Below are positions 31,843 through 43,582 of a DNA stretch of 64,000 nt, piece by piece. Below the pieces are notes generated by a model. The model searched no databases. It saw nothing but the letters and a program-made list of their open reading frames with translations, and had not been told where the DNA came from. Made by a program: the position numbers and the translations under genes. The first letter of the stretch is position 1; each line of letters opens with the position of its first letter. Origin of the DNA: Zingiber officinale (taxonomy: Eukaryota > Streptophyta > Magnoliopsida > Zingiberales > Zingiberaceae); the NCBI RefSeq assembly GCF_018446385.1, contig NC_056002.1, positions 6,931,474-6,995,473 on the forward strand, read 5' to 3'.

Positions 31843-33315
31843 ATGGATCTCTATGGAGAAGACATCACCATTCAACCCTTCTACGAGTCTCACGACAACT
31901 TCACATATTGGAAGGTAAGGATGATGTATTTTCTTAGAACTAATATGTTAAATTGGTTTTGTGTACAAGAAGGGTTTTCCCCTCCGATGGATGAGGAAGG
32001 AAAACCTATCAAGAAGAAGGAGTGGACGAAAGAGCAAATCCGACAATCCGAAATCAATGACGAGGTAACAAAAATTATTGAATTTGCTTTACCTAATAAT
32101 GTCTTGTGCAAGATAGATAGGTACAACAATGCCAAGGAGTTGTGGAACAACTTGGACAAACTCCATGAGGAGAGCTCCACTTCAAGCCATGAAGAGGAGC
32201 CTAGTGAGTCAAGTAGCTCACATCATGGAAGAAGCGAATTGGGAGTTGAGGGCTACTCAACATCCAAGGAAGAAGAGGAGGAGAGTTCTTCTTCAAGTTC
32301 GAAGCAAGAAGAAGAAGCTTCTACCTCCGGGAGGGATGAAGAAGAGAGCTCGCATCCACCCTCAACCCTAGGTAACTCAAGCAATTTAAGTTCAATCAAA
32401 TTACATATTATGTGCTTTGAGTGTAGGGAACATGGACATTACAAGAGTAAGTGTCCAAAGAGGGTAAGAAAGACTCCACCGGCGCCAAAGGTCAAGGAAG
32501 CCGGAGTCCCGAAACGCAAGGGCAAGGAGCACATCGTGTGCTTTCAATGCAAGCAACGGGGACACTATCGGAGTCAATGTCCAAGGGGGAGGCAACCTCA
32601 CAAGGGCAAGAGACCGGGCACATTGATAGGGGGAGCTAAGGCAAACCCTAAGGTAACATTTAAGTCTCATTCTTGCAATTCAAATAGAACACATGCTAGT
32701 AGTTTTATTGCAATTGTCAAGAATGATAAGCATGATAATCTTAGGAATCGATATATGTGCTTAGGTGCCAAGCATGTTAGTCTAGGTAAGGATAACACTA
32801 GAAACACCAACCCTAGGATTAACGCTTCTAAAGTTAAGGAAAACCTAGGTAGAAATCCCAAGAAGACGAGACATATGCCTAGGAATACCTCAAGGAAGAG
32901 TGATAAATCAAAAATTGAGGTATTAGAAACGGAGAATCAAGTCTTGAGGTCAAGGCTTGATACCCTAGAAAAGGCCCTTAAAAATTTAGAGAAGTCAACT
33001 CTAGGGCCTAAGGGTCAAATGTTCAAGGACAAGAAAGGTTTGGGTCACAAACCTAAGTCCCAAATGGTCAAGCCCACTTATCATAATGTTCCATTCGATT
33101 ATGGAACAAAACCTAGGGCTAGGAAGACCATTACCAAGGTTACAAGGGGAGTCACCCCTATAGTTGACCTTGACGAGACCCAAATGACCAAGGCTTCAAA
33201 GCCTAAGAGGGTCATTAGGAGGGTTGCTAGGGAAGTCATCCCTAGTGAATATTTAGTGAACCCAATGAGCTCAAATAGGTATTGGGTTCCTAGGAGCATC
33301 TTCTCTACCCCATAA
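31843..33315 (+). CDS. gag: Copia (Sirevirus-like) Gag with two zinc knuckles
   Basis: The start is the first ATG after the primer-binding site and gives 490 residues. The N-terminal half is the copia gag domain (FYESHDNFTYWKVRMMYFL, NNAKELWNNLDKLHEE). An acidic Ser/Glu-rich stretch follows (about 125-195). Two CCHC knuckles come next, CFECREHGHYKSKC and CFQCKQRGHYRSQC, which would bind RNA. A basic region with a short coiled coil follows (EVLETENQVLRSRLDTLEKA), then a basic tail. The frame is intact, unlike the decayed pol of neighbouring elements, which suggests recent or selected activity. No protease motif is present. Confidence 0.85.
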   Translation: MDLYGEDITIQPFYESHDNFTYWKVRMMYFLRTNMLNWFCVQEGFSPPMDEEGKPIKKKEWTKEQIRQSEINDEVTKIIEFALPNNVLCKIDRYNNAKELWNNLDKLHEESSTSSHEEEPSESSSSHHGRSELGVEGYSTSKEEEEESSSSSSKQEEEASTSGRDEEESSHPPSTLGNSSNLSSIKLHIMCFECREHGHYKSKCPKRVRKTPPAPKVKEAGVPKRKGKEHIVCFQCKQRGHYRSQCPRGRQPHKGKRPGTLIGGAKANPKVTFKSHSCNSNRTHASSFIAIVKNDKHDNLRNRYMCLGAKHVSLGKDNTRNTNPRINASKVKENLGRNPKKTRHMPRNTSRKSDKSKIEVLETENQVLRSRLDTLEKALKNLEKSTLGPKGQMFKDKKGLGHKPKSQMVKPTYHNVPFDYGTKPRARKTITKVTRGVTPIVDLDETQMTKASKPKRVIRRVAREVIPSEYLVNPMSSNRYWVPRSIFSTP

Positions 33316-35219
33316 ATGGGTTAGAGAGTGTCAACTCCAATAAGAAGGGTAGTTAACCCAACTTTGAGGAAATTGACACTCAAGGAGCATTTTCAAGGTT
33401 TTTGGAAACCTTTGAAAATGAAATGGAATAATCTTTATCATTCACTCCTTGGAAGAGTAAAGTGTGCCAAAGTGAGAATATATTAATCTTACTTTAATGT
33501 GACACAATTTGGAAAAACCTAGAGAAATATCAAATTGGGATTTTGATATTCTCTTAGGTAATCAAGGCAATCCGGGCCTTAACTTAGAAGTGCTACTCTT
33601 GTAGAATTTTAAATGGTATAAATCAAACAAGAGATCAAGAAATGTCAATTTGGGTTTTGACATTTCCTTGGAGCACTTTGGGCAATCTAGGATTAGAATT
33701 TAAGTTAGCTAAGTGATTAAGGATACTTAGATAGGTAATCTAGGTATTTTATTTGTGTTAACTTACCATGGTTGTTTGCCATATGCCATGTCATGACATC
33801 ATATTTAATTTATGATCATTTGAAATGCCATGATAATGCTTAGGTAATAATATGTCATGTGTTAGTTTAGTTTCAAACTTTATGCCATGACATCATGACA
33901 TTGGCACATGTTTTCATTTATGTTACTAATTTATGCCATGTCATCATCTCTTGCATTAATAATCAATTGAATTGATTTAAGGACAAACATATAATTTGAT
34001 ATTGAGATCAAATTGGTGTTTAGAAAATGCATGAGAACTTAGCCTAAGTTGACCTTAACCCATATCTCACATCAAAATTGACTTGGATGTGTTTGATACA
34101 CTTTAGATGTGTGTGAGATATTAGGATCATGAGTTAGGATCAAGGTGCATAGGTTTTGTACCTAGATGAGCCTAATTCAAGAAAATAGGGATCATAGGGA
34201 AAGCTTGTGTACAAGTCATGTACATTTAGCCCTAAGATTATGGTCCTAAATTCAAATGGTTTTAAAAGCATTTTAAAATTGATTTGAAAAACCTTGATGA
34301 AGCTTTCCTAGTGATAGCATTCTTCATTGAGCAAGATGATACAAAGATGACTTAACTTTGAACTATTTCAAAGTTTTCGAATTTTGTATCAAGATTTGAA
34401 AATGAAAGTTATTCTCATAGAAAACTATTTTTCCATGATAGTATATGTTATGAGGAATGTATCCTCAAAATTTCACATTTTTCGAATTTTCTGAATTTAT
34501 TAGGGTTTCAATTTGGGAGAAGAAAATCGAAATCCCTGTGATCAGTGTCTGGATCGGTCACCGGACCGATCCAGAGGGCTGGATCGGTCCTTTGGACCGA
34601 TCCAGTCTTGTGGATCGGCGGTGACCGATCCGGTGAGGTCGATAAGCGTGCCAATGTCTGAAATTCGACTACATGTCGAAATTTCGGTGATTGGTTTTAG
34701 ATTTATAAAGGTTTGAAACTCTCCAAGACATTGTTGGTGCAATGGTCAGGGAGTTGGCTTTAGGGGAGGTTTTACTCCTTGAGGATTAGTGATATGGGAT
34801 TATCATTAAGTGGATTGTTGAGCTTAGTATCAAGGGAAAATAAGAGTTTCAATGAAAGGTATGGGACTTTCATTAGGAAGAAACTCTTGACCTTGATACT
34901 CTCCTTTTCTTTTGATGTGTGTCAAAAGGGAGAGTGTTCATTGGAGAATTATTAGAGAACCCAAGTTGGGTTATCGGTTTAACCTAAGCTAGGAAAGAAT
35001 GTCAAGGAATGTTCGAGGAAGAACATTGGAATACCTTTTGATGTAAAGGGGAGAACTATTGGAGAACCCAAGTTAGGTTATCGGGTTAACCTAAGGGAGA
35101 ATGTCCGAGAATGTTCAAGGAAAGAACATTGGACATTGGAAGATGGTTGGAAAACCTAAGTTAGGTTATCGGGTTAACCTAACTTGATTATAGTTTTGTC
35201 AAACATCAAAAGGGGAGAT
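33316..35219 (+). other. Non-coding interior of the nested copia element, with repeated polypurine tracts
   Basis: There is no long ORF. Three palindromic GGATCGGTC units lie at about 34550-34645. Polypurine-like motifs appear at about 34924 (tcaaaagggagagtg), 35045 (aaaggggagaac) and 35208-35219 (aaaggggagat), the last adjoining the LTR. Phrases such as 'aacctaagttaggttatcggg' recur (about 34960, 35070, 35155). Confidence 0.6.
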
Positions 35220-37089
35220 TGTTGGTGCAACCTTAGGTTGACCTGGTTGACCCGACTCGAGTTGACTTGACTCGAGTTGTATTTTGATGTTTGACTTGGG
35301 AAGATTGTTGATGCAACCTTAGGTCAAGATTGACCTAGTTGAGTTGCATGTTGATGTTTGACACTCGTGGAAGAGTTGTATTCTTGATGTGAGACAAGAA
35401 TAGATGGTTGGGAGATTATTGGTGCAACCCTAGGTCAAGGTTGACCTGGTTGACCTGAAAAGTCCAAGTATGGAGACTTGGCAAACGGAAAAGTCCAAGC
35501 AGGGAGCTTGGCACGCGAAAAGTCCAAGTATGGAGACTTGGCACTGGAAAAGTCCAAGTACGGAGACTTGGCACGGGGAAAGTCCAAACAGGGAGTTTGG
35601 CACGGGAGAAAGTCCTGGTGAGTGAAGCCAGGCAGTCGGAAAGTCCTGGTGAGTGAAGCCAGGCAGTTGGAGAAAGTCCTGGTGAGTGAAGCCAGGCAGG
35701 GGAAAGACCTAGTGAGTGAAGCTAGGCAGTGTGGAAATCAGTGAAGCGCGGTGAAAATCCTAGTGAGTGAAGCTGGGTGAAAGGAAAGTCCCGGTGAGTG
35801 AAGCCGGTGTTGGAAGCATGCAGAAGGAAAGTCCTGGTGCGGGATGTTAGGCAGTGGAAATCTGGTGAGTGAAGCCGGTGAAAGTCCTAAGTGAGCCGGC
35901 AGGGAAAATCCAGATGGATCGGGGATGATCGGACATCTGGTGTTGAGGAAAGTCCAAGTAGGTCAAAGGATTGACCGGACACTTGGCGAGGAGTTCTAGC
36001 AGTCAAGGGAGTGACCGGATGCTAGGGATGAAGTACCAATAGGTCAAGGTTGACCGGATATTGGTTTGGAAGTCTTGGGACTTGGTTTGGGCCAAACCCA
36101 AGCTCTGGATCAGATCGGTCACCAGACCGATCAGAACTTTGCTCGATCGGTCCGGTGACCGATCGATACTAACGAAGCTCTCGTTCGATTCTTGGTCGGT
36201 GCGGTGACCAATCGCCAAGCGAGGCAAAGAGAGGCGGTGATCGGTCCACGCCGATCGGGCCATCTGATCGATGTCCGGGACCGATCGAGACGACGTCGCG
36301 AAGGAAGAGCCGGTGGGATCGATGCGTGGACCGATCGGCTATCTGATCGGTCCACGCCGATCGATCGTAGCACGAAGGTTTCAGACATCGCCGATCGGTG
36401 CCGGGACCGATCAGCAGCCGATCGGTCCATGAACCGATCGGGGCGGAACAAGCATAGGCTTCTTCACGATCGGTGCGACCGATCGATGTTACTGATCGGT
36501 CCACGCATCGATCGAGGTTCTAGTTGCGACGCAACCGCTAGTTTCTTCCGCTTTCTTGGCGGTATAAAGGGTCGAGGTCTGCTGCACTCCTACTTCTTCC
36601 TCTTCTCTTACGAGCTCTGCTGCTACGGCCTTGAGTTGCCGTGAGTTCTTCCTCCACTAGGGCCAAGCGATTGGAAACCGCAATTTCTTCTAGCCATCTC
36701 TACGGACTCCAGTCGACGAGAAAGCAAGATTGGTAGAGTGCTTGTGTATTCTTACTGTATTTCTTGCTTATTCTTTGTACTTGTACTCTTTGTTTGCTTT
36801 TGCAAACGTTTGTGGCGAGGTTTCTCCACCCACAAGGAGTTTGACATTAGCCGGTTCTCCGGGGACTCATCCACCGACGGATTGATAGGGCTCGTCCACC
36901 TTACGGACACGCCGAGGAGTAGGAGTATCATCTCCGAACCTCGTTACATCGCTGCGTCTAAGGTTTGATATTCTTCCTTTCGTTTCTAGTTTATTTTTCC
37001 GCTGCGCTAACGAAGTGTAGGAAGAAACGCGAGCGATTTGGGGCGGCTATTCACACCCCCCCTCTCTAGCCGTACAAAGGATCCTAACA
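35220..37089 (+). repeat. 3' LTR of the nested copia element
   Basis: 1,870 bp, about 110 bp shorter than the 5' LTR. Most of the loss is as small gaps in the hairpin array (about 35456-36090) and palindrome array (36110-36515); the last 370 bp are nearly identical. Confidence 0.9.
36110..36515 (+). repeat. GATCGGTC palindrome array, 3' LTR copy
   Basis: This is the counterpart of 30785-31175 with several small deletions. TATAAAGG follows at 36563-36570. Confidence 0.8.
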
Positions 37090-37094
37090 GGTGG
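37090..37094 (+). repeat. Target-site duplication GGTGG, right copy
   Basis: It matches 29797-29801; the integrase reading resumes directly after it. Confidence 0.9.
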
Positions 37095-37666
37095 CTCATC
37101 CTCAAAGCAATGGTCAGACAGAGGTAGTCAATCGGGAAATAGTGCGAGGGCTCAAAGTCAAGCTGGATCACACGGGAGGCAGTTGGGTGGATGAGCTGCC
37201 GAGCATTTTATGGGCCTATCGTACGACACCCCGAGAAAGTACAGATCTGACACCCTTCCATTTAGTGTATGGTAATGAAGCAGTAGTACCTCTGGAGGTC
37301 GGGATACCGTCCGTGAGAAGAATGATGTATGACCAAGGGAACACAGAGCGACGGCTGGCCGAACTAGATTTTATCAGCGAAATTCGTGAACAAACAGCTG
37401 CCAGGTTGGAAGCCTATAGACAGAAGATGAGACAAAACTATAATAGAAGGGTGATCCCCCGATTCTTCGGAGAAGGAGACCTCGTCTGGAAGCAGATGAA
37501 ACCCTTAGGGGAAGTGACGAAGTTAGCGCCTCAATGGGACGGACCATACAAAGTTATCAAGAAATTGGCATCGGGGGCCTATTATTTGCAGGACGCTCAA
37601 GGAAGGAAGCTGGATCGACCTTGGAGTGCTAACTACCTACGGCCCTATCGGGTTTATGGGGGCTGA
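37095..37666 (+). pseudogene. pol: Tat integrase, C-terminal part
   Basis: It continues the integrase from 29796 after the nested element, beginning AHPQSNGQTEVVNREIVRGL, which carries the catalytic Glu. YRTTPRESTDLTPFHLVYG and the C-terminal DNA-binding GDLVWKQMKPLGEVTKLAPQ and WDGPYKV follow. It ends with a natural stop at 37666. This part is open; only the upstream half is broken. Confidence 0.88.
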
Positions 37667-37945
37667 CTCTGTTGGTGTAAGCCGGGTCAGGCGAGGGGCC
37701 TGGAGACAGTAGGATAGTCAAGTAAAAATCCGGAGATGCATATGTATATGTAAAAATTCCTCAGTTTAAGCGGCTGGTACAGATCATTTAAAAGGAGCAA
37801 AAATCTCATCCGGAAAGCCTTGAATGATTTTGTCTTGATCCAAAAAGTCTGCGGGAGGGATGGAGTTCAAGAAATTCTGCGCGTGAAGCTGTCGGATAAC
37901 CCCAGCCGCCGTGTATGGTATGGTCGCGGAAAAGCGTGCCCCAGC
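37667..37945. other. Spacer between sense pol and antisense gene A
   Basis: No gene is seen. It would hold the convergent 3' ends of the pol transcript and of antisense gene A. Confidence 0.5.
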
Positions 37946-40171
37946 CTAGGATAAAAATTCAGGAGAGGTCAGATAGGACATTCGACTTCGCAGGCAACGA
38001 TCCTCCTCTCCTTCTTGAGAGATCGTCAGGGCAGCGGATACTCCCGTCAAAGCCGCCCAAGACTGGGATAGTTCCTCCCTCAGGGCCCTCAGCTCAGCTC
38101 CTTGAGCTTCCAACTGAGCTGCCTGAACCTCCAGTCTATTGTTCTTCTCCTGCAGAAGGGTATCTTTGGACTGTGCTTCCTGAGCCTGGTGGGCTAGTTG
38201 TTGCTGATACCCCGCCTCAGAGGCAGCTCTTTCCTCCCTCATAGCTCGGAGTTCATCTTTGACCTGCATCAGGGAACTTTTCTGCCGGACGGTCTGATTA
38301 GTTAAGGCTTGGATCTCTGCTCGCAATGCATAACTGGCTTGGGCGGGGTTATTCAGTTGCAACTCTAATTCAGAGACTCTCTCTCGGAGTTCTTTGCTTT
38401 CGTGATGGAGGGCGTGGAAGGATTGGTTCAGCACCAAAGATTCTGCATGAGTCTAGATGGAAGATATAACCCTCAGTTAAGGCAAACTAATACCAAGTGT
38501 AAGGTGAAGAGTACTTACTTTAGCCCAGGACTTCGAGAACCTATCCATCTGAACTAATGGCGACGCGCTATCCATTTGACTCATGCTCTCCACCCACAAA
38601 CTGCCGAGGCAGCCTCTCATCATCAGAATGCTCGTGGGGGCGTCGTGTCGACGAGCTAGAGCAGCTTCAGAGGGGATAGTGGTCCTGTAATGATGGCGGG
38701 CGGAGGAGGAAGGTCGAGAAGGGCCGACGTCAGAACCAGGAGGAGCAGGAGGTGGCTCGGGAACGAGCTTAGTTGGCACGGGGTCATGATGATCGCCTGG
38801 GCTGTCTTCCTCAGTAGGAGTGGGGGCAGAGCGAAATGCAGCTGGTCTTCCCCTGTAAGGGTTGGGAGAGGCTGCCAGATAAACGAAACAAAAATGAAGA
38901 AGGGAGTGGGGTCAGAGTCAGCCACGATGGCAGCAGGGGGCAATATGGCAGTAAAAGGAACAGGATTAAGCGTTTATGAAGTCGGACCTGGTCTTCGACG
39001 TCGCCTGTGAAGCAGGGGCTGGTCATTAGAGTCAGAGTCATCAGAGCGAGGCTGACCCTGTGAAGAGGCTGCAACACCCCTGTCTGTGGCGTCTCGCCCG
39101 GACGAGCTTCGACCTGCGCGATGAAGGGCTGCGCGACCACGTCTAGAGGCCCGGGGAGCTCCTCGGAAGACACGGCTGGCCGGACGGCTGACTTGATCAC
39201 AACCCCGGCCTCGATTCAGGGCGGCATGTGAAGGAGAAGCTGTGTACGAGGCGGGGTTGGAAGCGGGCTGAGTCGCTGCCCCAATTGAGGTGGATCCAAG
39301 ATGAGGGAGTAGCCTCCTATCCAAGATCACCCGACCGCGTCGCAGTATTTCCAGATCATCGAGGGGCAAAGGCAGAACCTCTGAGGCGCGATGCAGAACC
39401 TCCGCTATAGGCACCAATACGAAAGGTCATTCTCACAAAGAAAATGGTCGAAAGCGGGGGAGGGGGGTTCATCCTGAACTTACCTAAGGAGCGCGGTGTT
39501 TCAGAGGAAGCGGGGCTCAGCCGGAAAAAGGAAAGTAGGTCTTCAGATAGCAGTCTTGTTAGATTCAAGGGCCAATCCTCCATCTGGGTTGCAGCCGTAG
39601 CAAAGGAGAAGTCCATGTGGAATTCGTCCAGCGCCGGAGTTAGAGGGAGCTCAGACTGCCAGTGCATAGGCCAGCCTGTTTCTTCGGGAAATCGGAGAAA
39701 AAAGAATTTTTTCCTCCAGTTAGCACTGGGAGGAGGAAGAGGAGAGAAGAAAGCAGTATGACTGCGAGTTTGGAAGTAAAAAAGACCATCGGCGTGCCGA
39801 GCAAGAGCAAAGAAGCAGTGAAAGAGGGGAGCGGACCAGGAAACCTTGCAAACTTCGCAGAGTATTACAAAGCCACATAAAATCTTTATGAAGTTGGGAG
39901 TTAGCTGACCTAAGGGGATCTTAAAGTAGCGGCACACTCCAGACAGAAAAGGATGCGGGGGTAGACGAAGGCCAGATACAAATTGCTCAGTGAAGAAAGT
40001 ACAAGAACCAGGCGGAGGATCGAAGTACAAGTTCACACCAGTAGGGATGATGGGGCGAAAGCTAGTAGGGATTTCGTAAGTGTACCGTAGGCCATCCCAA
40101 TCTAACTCAGCGAAAGTCGAGGCGCCTAGGAAGTGCTCCGCCAACAAGGAGATCCAAGAAGGAGAAGCCAT
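37946..40171 (-). CDS. Antisense gene A: gypsy-type 'transposase' domain plus coiled coil
   Basis: A spliced minus-strand gene in about four exons: 40171-39484, 39404 to about 38990, about 38860 to 38519, and 38452-37946. Borders GTAAGT/TATAG (39483/39405) and GTAAGT/TCTAG (38518/38453) join in phase. Exon 1 encodes the domain known as putative gypsy-type transposon (PF04195 type): GLRLPPHPFLSGVCRYFKIP, LTPNFIKILCGFVILCEVC. The middle is Ser/Pro/Arg-rich. The last exon is a long coiled coil (KELRERVSELELQLNN, QVKDELRAMREERAASEAGY). Antisense ORFs at this place are documented for plant Tat elements, but their role is unknown. A weak TATA-like ctataagtat lies near 40333-40343. The third exon's borders are less certain. 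Confidence 0.65.
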
Positions 40172-40875
40172 TACAGAATAGATTATCTCAGAAGATAGGA
40201 AGAGCAAACGAAAAGAAGAGGTTTGGAGAAAAGGGAGGGTCGCGACAAGGTCCCCGAGAAAGTCAGTCGGTGGCGGCGACGTTGAGTATTCCGCGGTGAT
40301 GGCGAATCACAGCAGAAGGGAAAGATTATGAAGATACTTATAGGTATGGCGGAGGAAGGACACTTTCGTAAGTTGGCAACGGATGGTTGATGCAGGGGAG
40401 GAGATAGACAAGGAACGCCCTGTGATGGTCCTTGAGAGTATAACCAGGGGGCATTATGGGAAAGGCAGGGGCTCGAGATACGAAGCGCCTCCTAAGGTGA
40501 TTGCTCCAAGCAGGACAAAAGTGTACGGAGGGGCCACTAGGAAGGTGGGTAGATCGAATCAGCGGGCTTCAAGGACATGCAAAGTAAAGTCTAGCCCTGG
40601 CCGAGCTAGGTATAAAGGCAACTATCGGAGGAAGAGCGACGTAGCCAAGCAAAATAAGCAAGGGCGAACGGATTAGCAGAGATCAACCAAAGCCACGGAC
40701 AACCTACTAAGAAAAGAAGCAAGCTAAGGACACACGAAGGGGAAGCCATACAATTATCCAGACATAAAGGCAGATAAGTATAATCATCCAAAGTTCAATA
40801 GGACCACGTGAATAAGTACAATCACGGAAGATTCAGCGTTAGCACATGGAAGTTAACATTACAACATATCGTCAA
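40172..40875. other. Intergenic region between antisense genes A and B
   Basis: It should contain the gene A promoter (minus strand) and the gene B 3' end. A plus-strand TATAAAGG at about 40613 has no gene after it. Short ORFs are not convincing. Confidence 0.45.
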
Positions 40876-43524
40876 TCACACAACATCCGAGGAAGAAGGG
40901 GCAGGGTCACTGGAAGCCAATGGAAGGGGCCCGGGGTCGGCTGGCACTATGGTGGAAGACGCAGGATCAACGGACGCTTCAGGAGCAGCAACAGGAAGGG
41001 CCTGGGCAGAAATATCCACAGGAGCCGGATCGGCCGCAGGGTGAGGAGCCTCCAGGAAGAAGAGTCCATCATCCGATTCGAAGGAAGGGAAAGTTTCCTG
41101 CGGCAATTCCCTGGATAGGCGAGCTGTGTCCAGAAAGGTGGCAGGAGGTGCCGAGCGTAGAAAGCCTTGCTCGAAGGCCTGTTTGACCCCGCCCGCGGCC
41201 CCGTGACACAGCAACAAGACCATCCAGCGCCCCAGCTTTTGGAGGAAAAAGGAAGAGCTGACATAGGCCAGTCTGTAGGCTTTCAGCCGCCCTGGTTCAC
41301 CGGCCTGGTACACTTCCAGGCTGTTCTTGTTCTTGGCAGCCTCAGCGCGAGCCGCAGATAAATCGCTCTGGCTGCCTCCCGGCTAGCGGCAGCACTAGCC
41401 AGGGCCTGGGCATCGGCCAACCCCATTTGCAGGAGCTCCTGACTTTGCCGTAGCAATCTCAACTCCGCTGATCGGGAGAGCAGCTCTGCCTCTTTGTCTT
41501 TCAGCTCAGAAACTGCCGCTTGATGACGCTCCGCTTCAGAAGCCAAGGAAGACTCACTTGTCTTTAAGGCCGCCTCCAACTTTTGAAGTTTATCGAAGGC
41601 GGCATGGGAAATGGCTCGGGCAGAGGCCACAGATTCCCCGGCGGCACACAGATAAGCATCCAAACTTCCAAGGGAAGGCTCAGGAGGAGCTGAGGAAGCC
41701 ACAGGGGGCTCTAGTTCCTGAAGACGTGCCTTGAGCACTGCGTTCTCTCGCTGAAGCTCGGCTGCTCGCTGAACGACACTCAGACTCGTGGAACAGGTCT
41801 GCAGGTGGCCATAGGAAGGGAAAGGGGGTTATAGAAGCATATGAATACCCAGAAGAGGAAGAAGAGGAGCTTACTGCTACCAAGGAACGAGCAATTTGAT
41901 CAAACCCCTCCAAAGGGGAAATGCTCTCCCAGAATTGGCGGTTGGCTGATTGCCAGGTAGTGGCCAAGTCCCCATAGAAATCGACCCTACCAAAGATAGA
42001 AGATAGGTCGGCAGCGGGCGCGTAAGCCGGGCCGGTCTCTGAAGGAAGGCTCCAGGAAGCCTCGAAAGTTAGGTCTGCGGAAGGCAGGTTCAGAGTCGGC
42101 ATGGCTGAGCTCATAGGCGCAAGAAGAGGAGAGGCTAGGGAAGTCAGCAAGCCCAGGGGCTGATCGCCAGAGGACGAAGGCGGGGCAAGTAATACACTCT
42201 GGATTGGTACCGGAGCTGTCAGGTCCAATGACGGGTCTGCCACTTCCAGATCAGAGGCCTTCTCCCGGGCCAAACTTGTCTCCTGGGTCGAGCTCGTATC
42301 CGAGGACCTAGAGGGGGAAGAGATACTCACTACACATTGACGGCGAGGAGGTGGAGGAGAAGTTGCGGTGACCAGGGCCGCTCTCTTGCCCTTGCGCGTA
42401 AGGCGCAACTTCATAGTAGGAGGGAGCGAAGGCACTTGTCCTGCTGGTGATGGCTCAGATGCAGGATGATCAGAGATGCGGGGTAGGGCTGAGTCTGCAG
42501 GGCTGGGGGCAGGTGGCTCAATAAGTGCCGAGGCGGCTACCGTCTCTGAGGTTCGGGGTCCCGAAGGCTGTGGACCGGCGGAAACAGCGGGGTCAGAAGA
42601 TAGGCCTTGTGTTAGCTCCTCGTTCAAAGCTTGCAGAACGGCCACCGAGGGTGTCCCCTGATTGGCAAAAGAGCGGAGGATGGCAGCCACTACAAGAATA
42701 AGAGGAAAAAGTACCTCAGTTAACGAAGAGCGACATATAAAAAGTAACAACTTACCAAAAGGAGCTCCGATTTATATGGAAACAGGACTAAGACCAAAAG
42801 CGTACAGAATGCCTTCTAGCATCAATACAGACAAGTGAACAACAACACCGCTCAGCTTGTCCGCAGCTGCGGAGCAGGCAGGCTCATGAGCGTGTGAAGG
42901 GAAGTCTGAAGCAAGGATGGGACGCCATTGGGAAGGCCCGGTTAAGGGGACGGGGGGCTTGAGGAAGAAAAAGCGAGATCTCCAGCCTTTATTGGAAGAA
43001 GGTAAGTCATCAAAAAACTTATAGCCCGGCTTGGCCTGAACGTTGAATACCCCCGTCTCGGCCCGCCGGAAGGAATAGAAATGATGGAATAATCGAGTGG
43101 TCAAGGGAATGTGATAAATGCGGCACAAGATGATGGTTCCGCAGACGGCTCGGAATACATTAGGGGCAAACTGAGAAATGCTGAGGCCGCAGTACTGACA
43201 CAGCTCGGAGAAGAAGGGGTGTAAAGGAAAGCGAAGGCCGCCTAAGACTTGATCCCTAAAGACGGTGACAAAACCTTCGGGAGGAGAAGAGGGGTGTTCA
43301 GTGGACAAAGGGAGACGAAGCTCATACGAGGAATCTAACTTCAAATGGGATTGCAGTAAAGACAAGTCGTGATGGTCCAGATCAGAGATATAGCATGAAT
43401 ACCAGAAGGTTTCCTTACCGTCCATGATTGTGAGGAGTAAGCAAAGGAGGAGGTCGAAGACAAGAGGGGTCACAGGTCGGGTGCGAGCAGGAAGACGAGA
43501 AGTTGCACTACCAGAAGCGGCCAT
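40876..43524 (-). pseudogene. Antisense gene B: paralogue of gene A, with a premature stop
   Basis: Exons are 43524-42756, 42689-41875, and 41798 down to about 41300, then a last exon ending 40876. Introns 42755-42690 (GTAAGT...TGTAG) and 41874-41799 (GTAAGC...CTGCAG) join in the same phases as the matching introns of gene A. Exon 1 has the same domain (GLRFPLHPFFSELCQYCGLS, FAPNVFRAVCGTIILCRIYH). Exon 2 is Pro/Ser-rich with the basic MKLRLTRKGKRAALV and ends LEGFDQIARSLVA. The third exon is a coiled coil (AALKTSESSLASEAERHQAA, DKEAELLSRSAELRLLRQSQ). A TAA at 42774-42772 interrupts exon 1 six codons before its donor, so this copy is probably broken. Confidence 0.6.
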
Positions 43525-43582
43525 GAACAAGAGAAAGAGGATAACGAAGCATCGAAGTGAAGACGGCGGACTGCCTTTAGGG

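Larger units (their letters stand above)
29802..37089 (+). mobile_element. Nested Sirevirus-like Ty1/copia element, gag only
   Basis: This 7,288-bp element starts TGTTGG, ends CCTAACA, and has a perfect 5-bp target duplication (GGTGG) inside the Tat integrase. LTRs are 29802-31781 and 35220-37089. The primer-binding site fits initiator tRNA-Met. The interior encodes only a Gag with two zinc knuckles; no protease, integrase or RT is present in the 1.9 kb after gag. Several polypurine-tract-like motifs precede the 3' LTR, a feature described for Sireviruses. It must have moved with enzymes supplied in trans. Confidence 0.88.

Noticed and set aside
38690..39010. Plus-strand ORFs opposite antisense genes A and B (also 39444-39761, 40808-41118)
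   Set aside because: They are reverse-strand shadows; the minus strand has the domain, splice sites and coiled coils.
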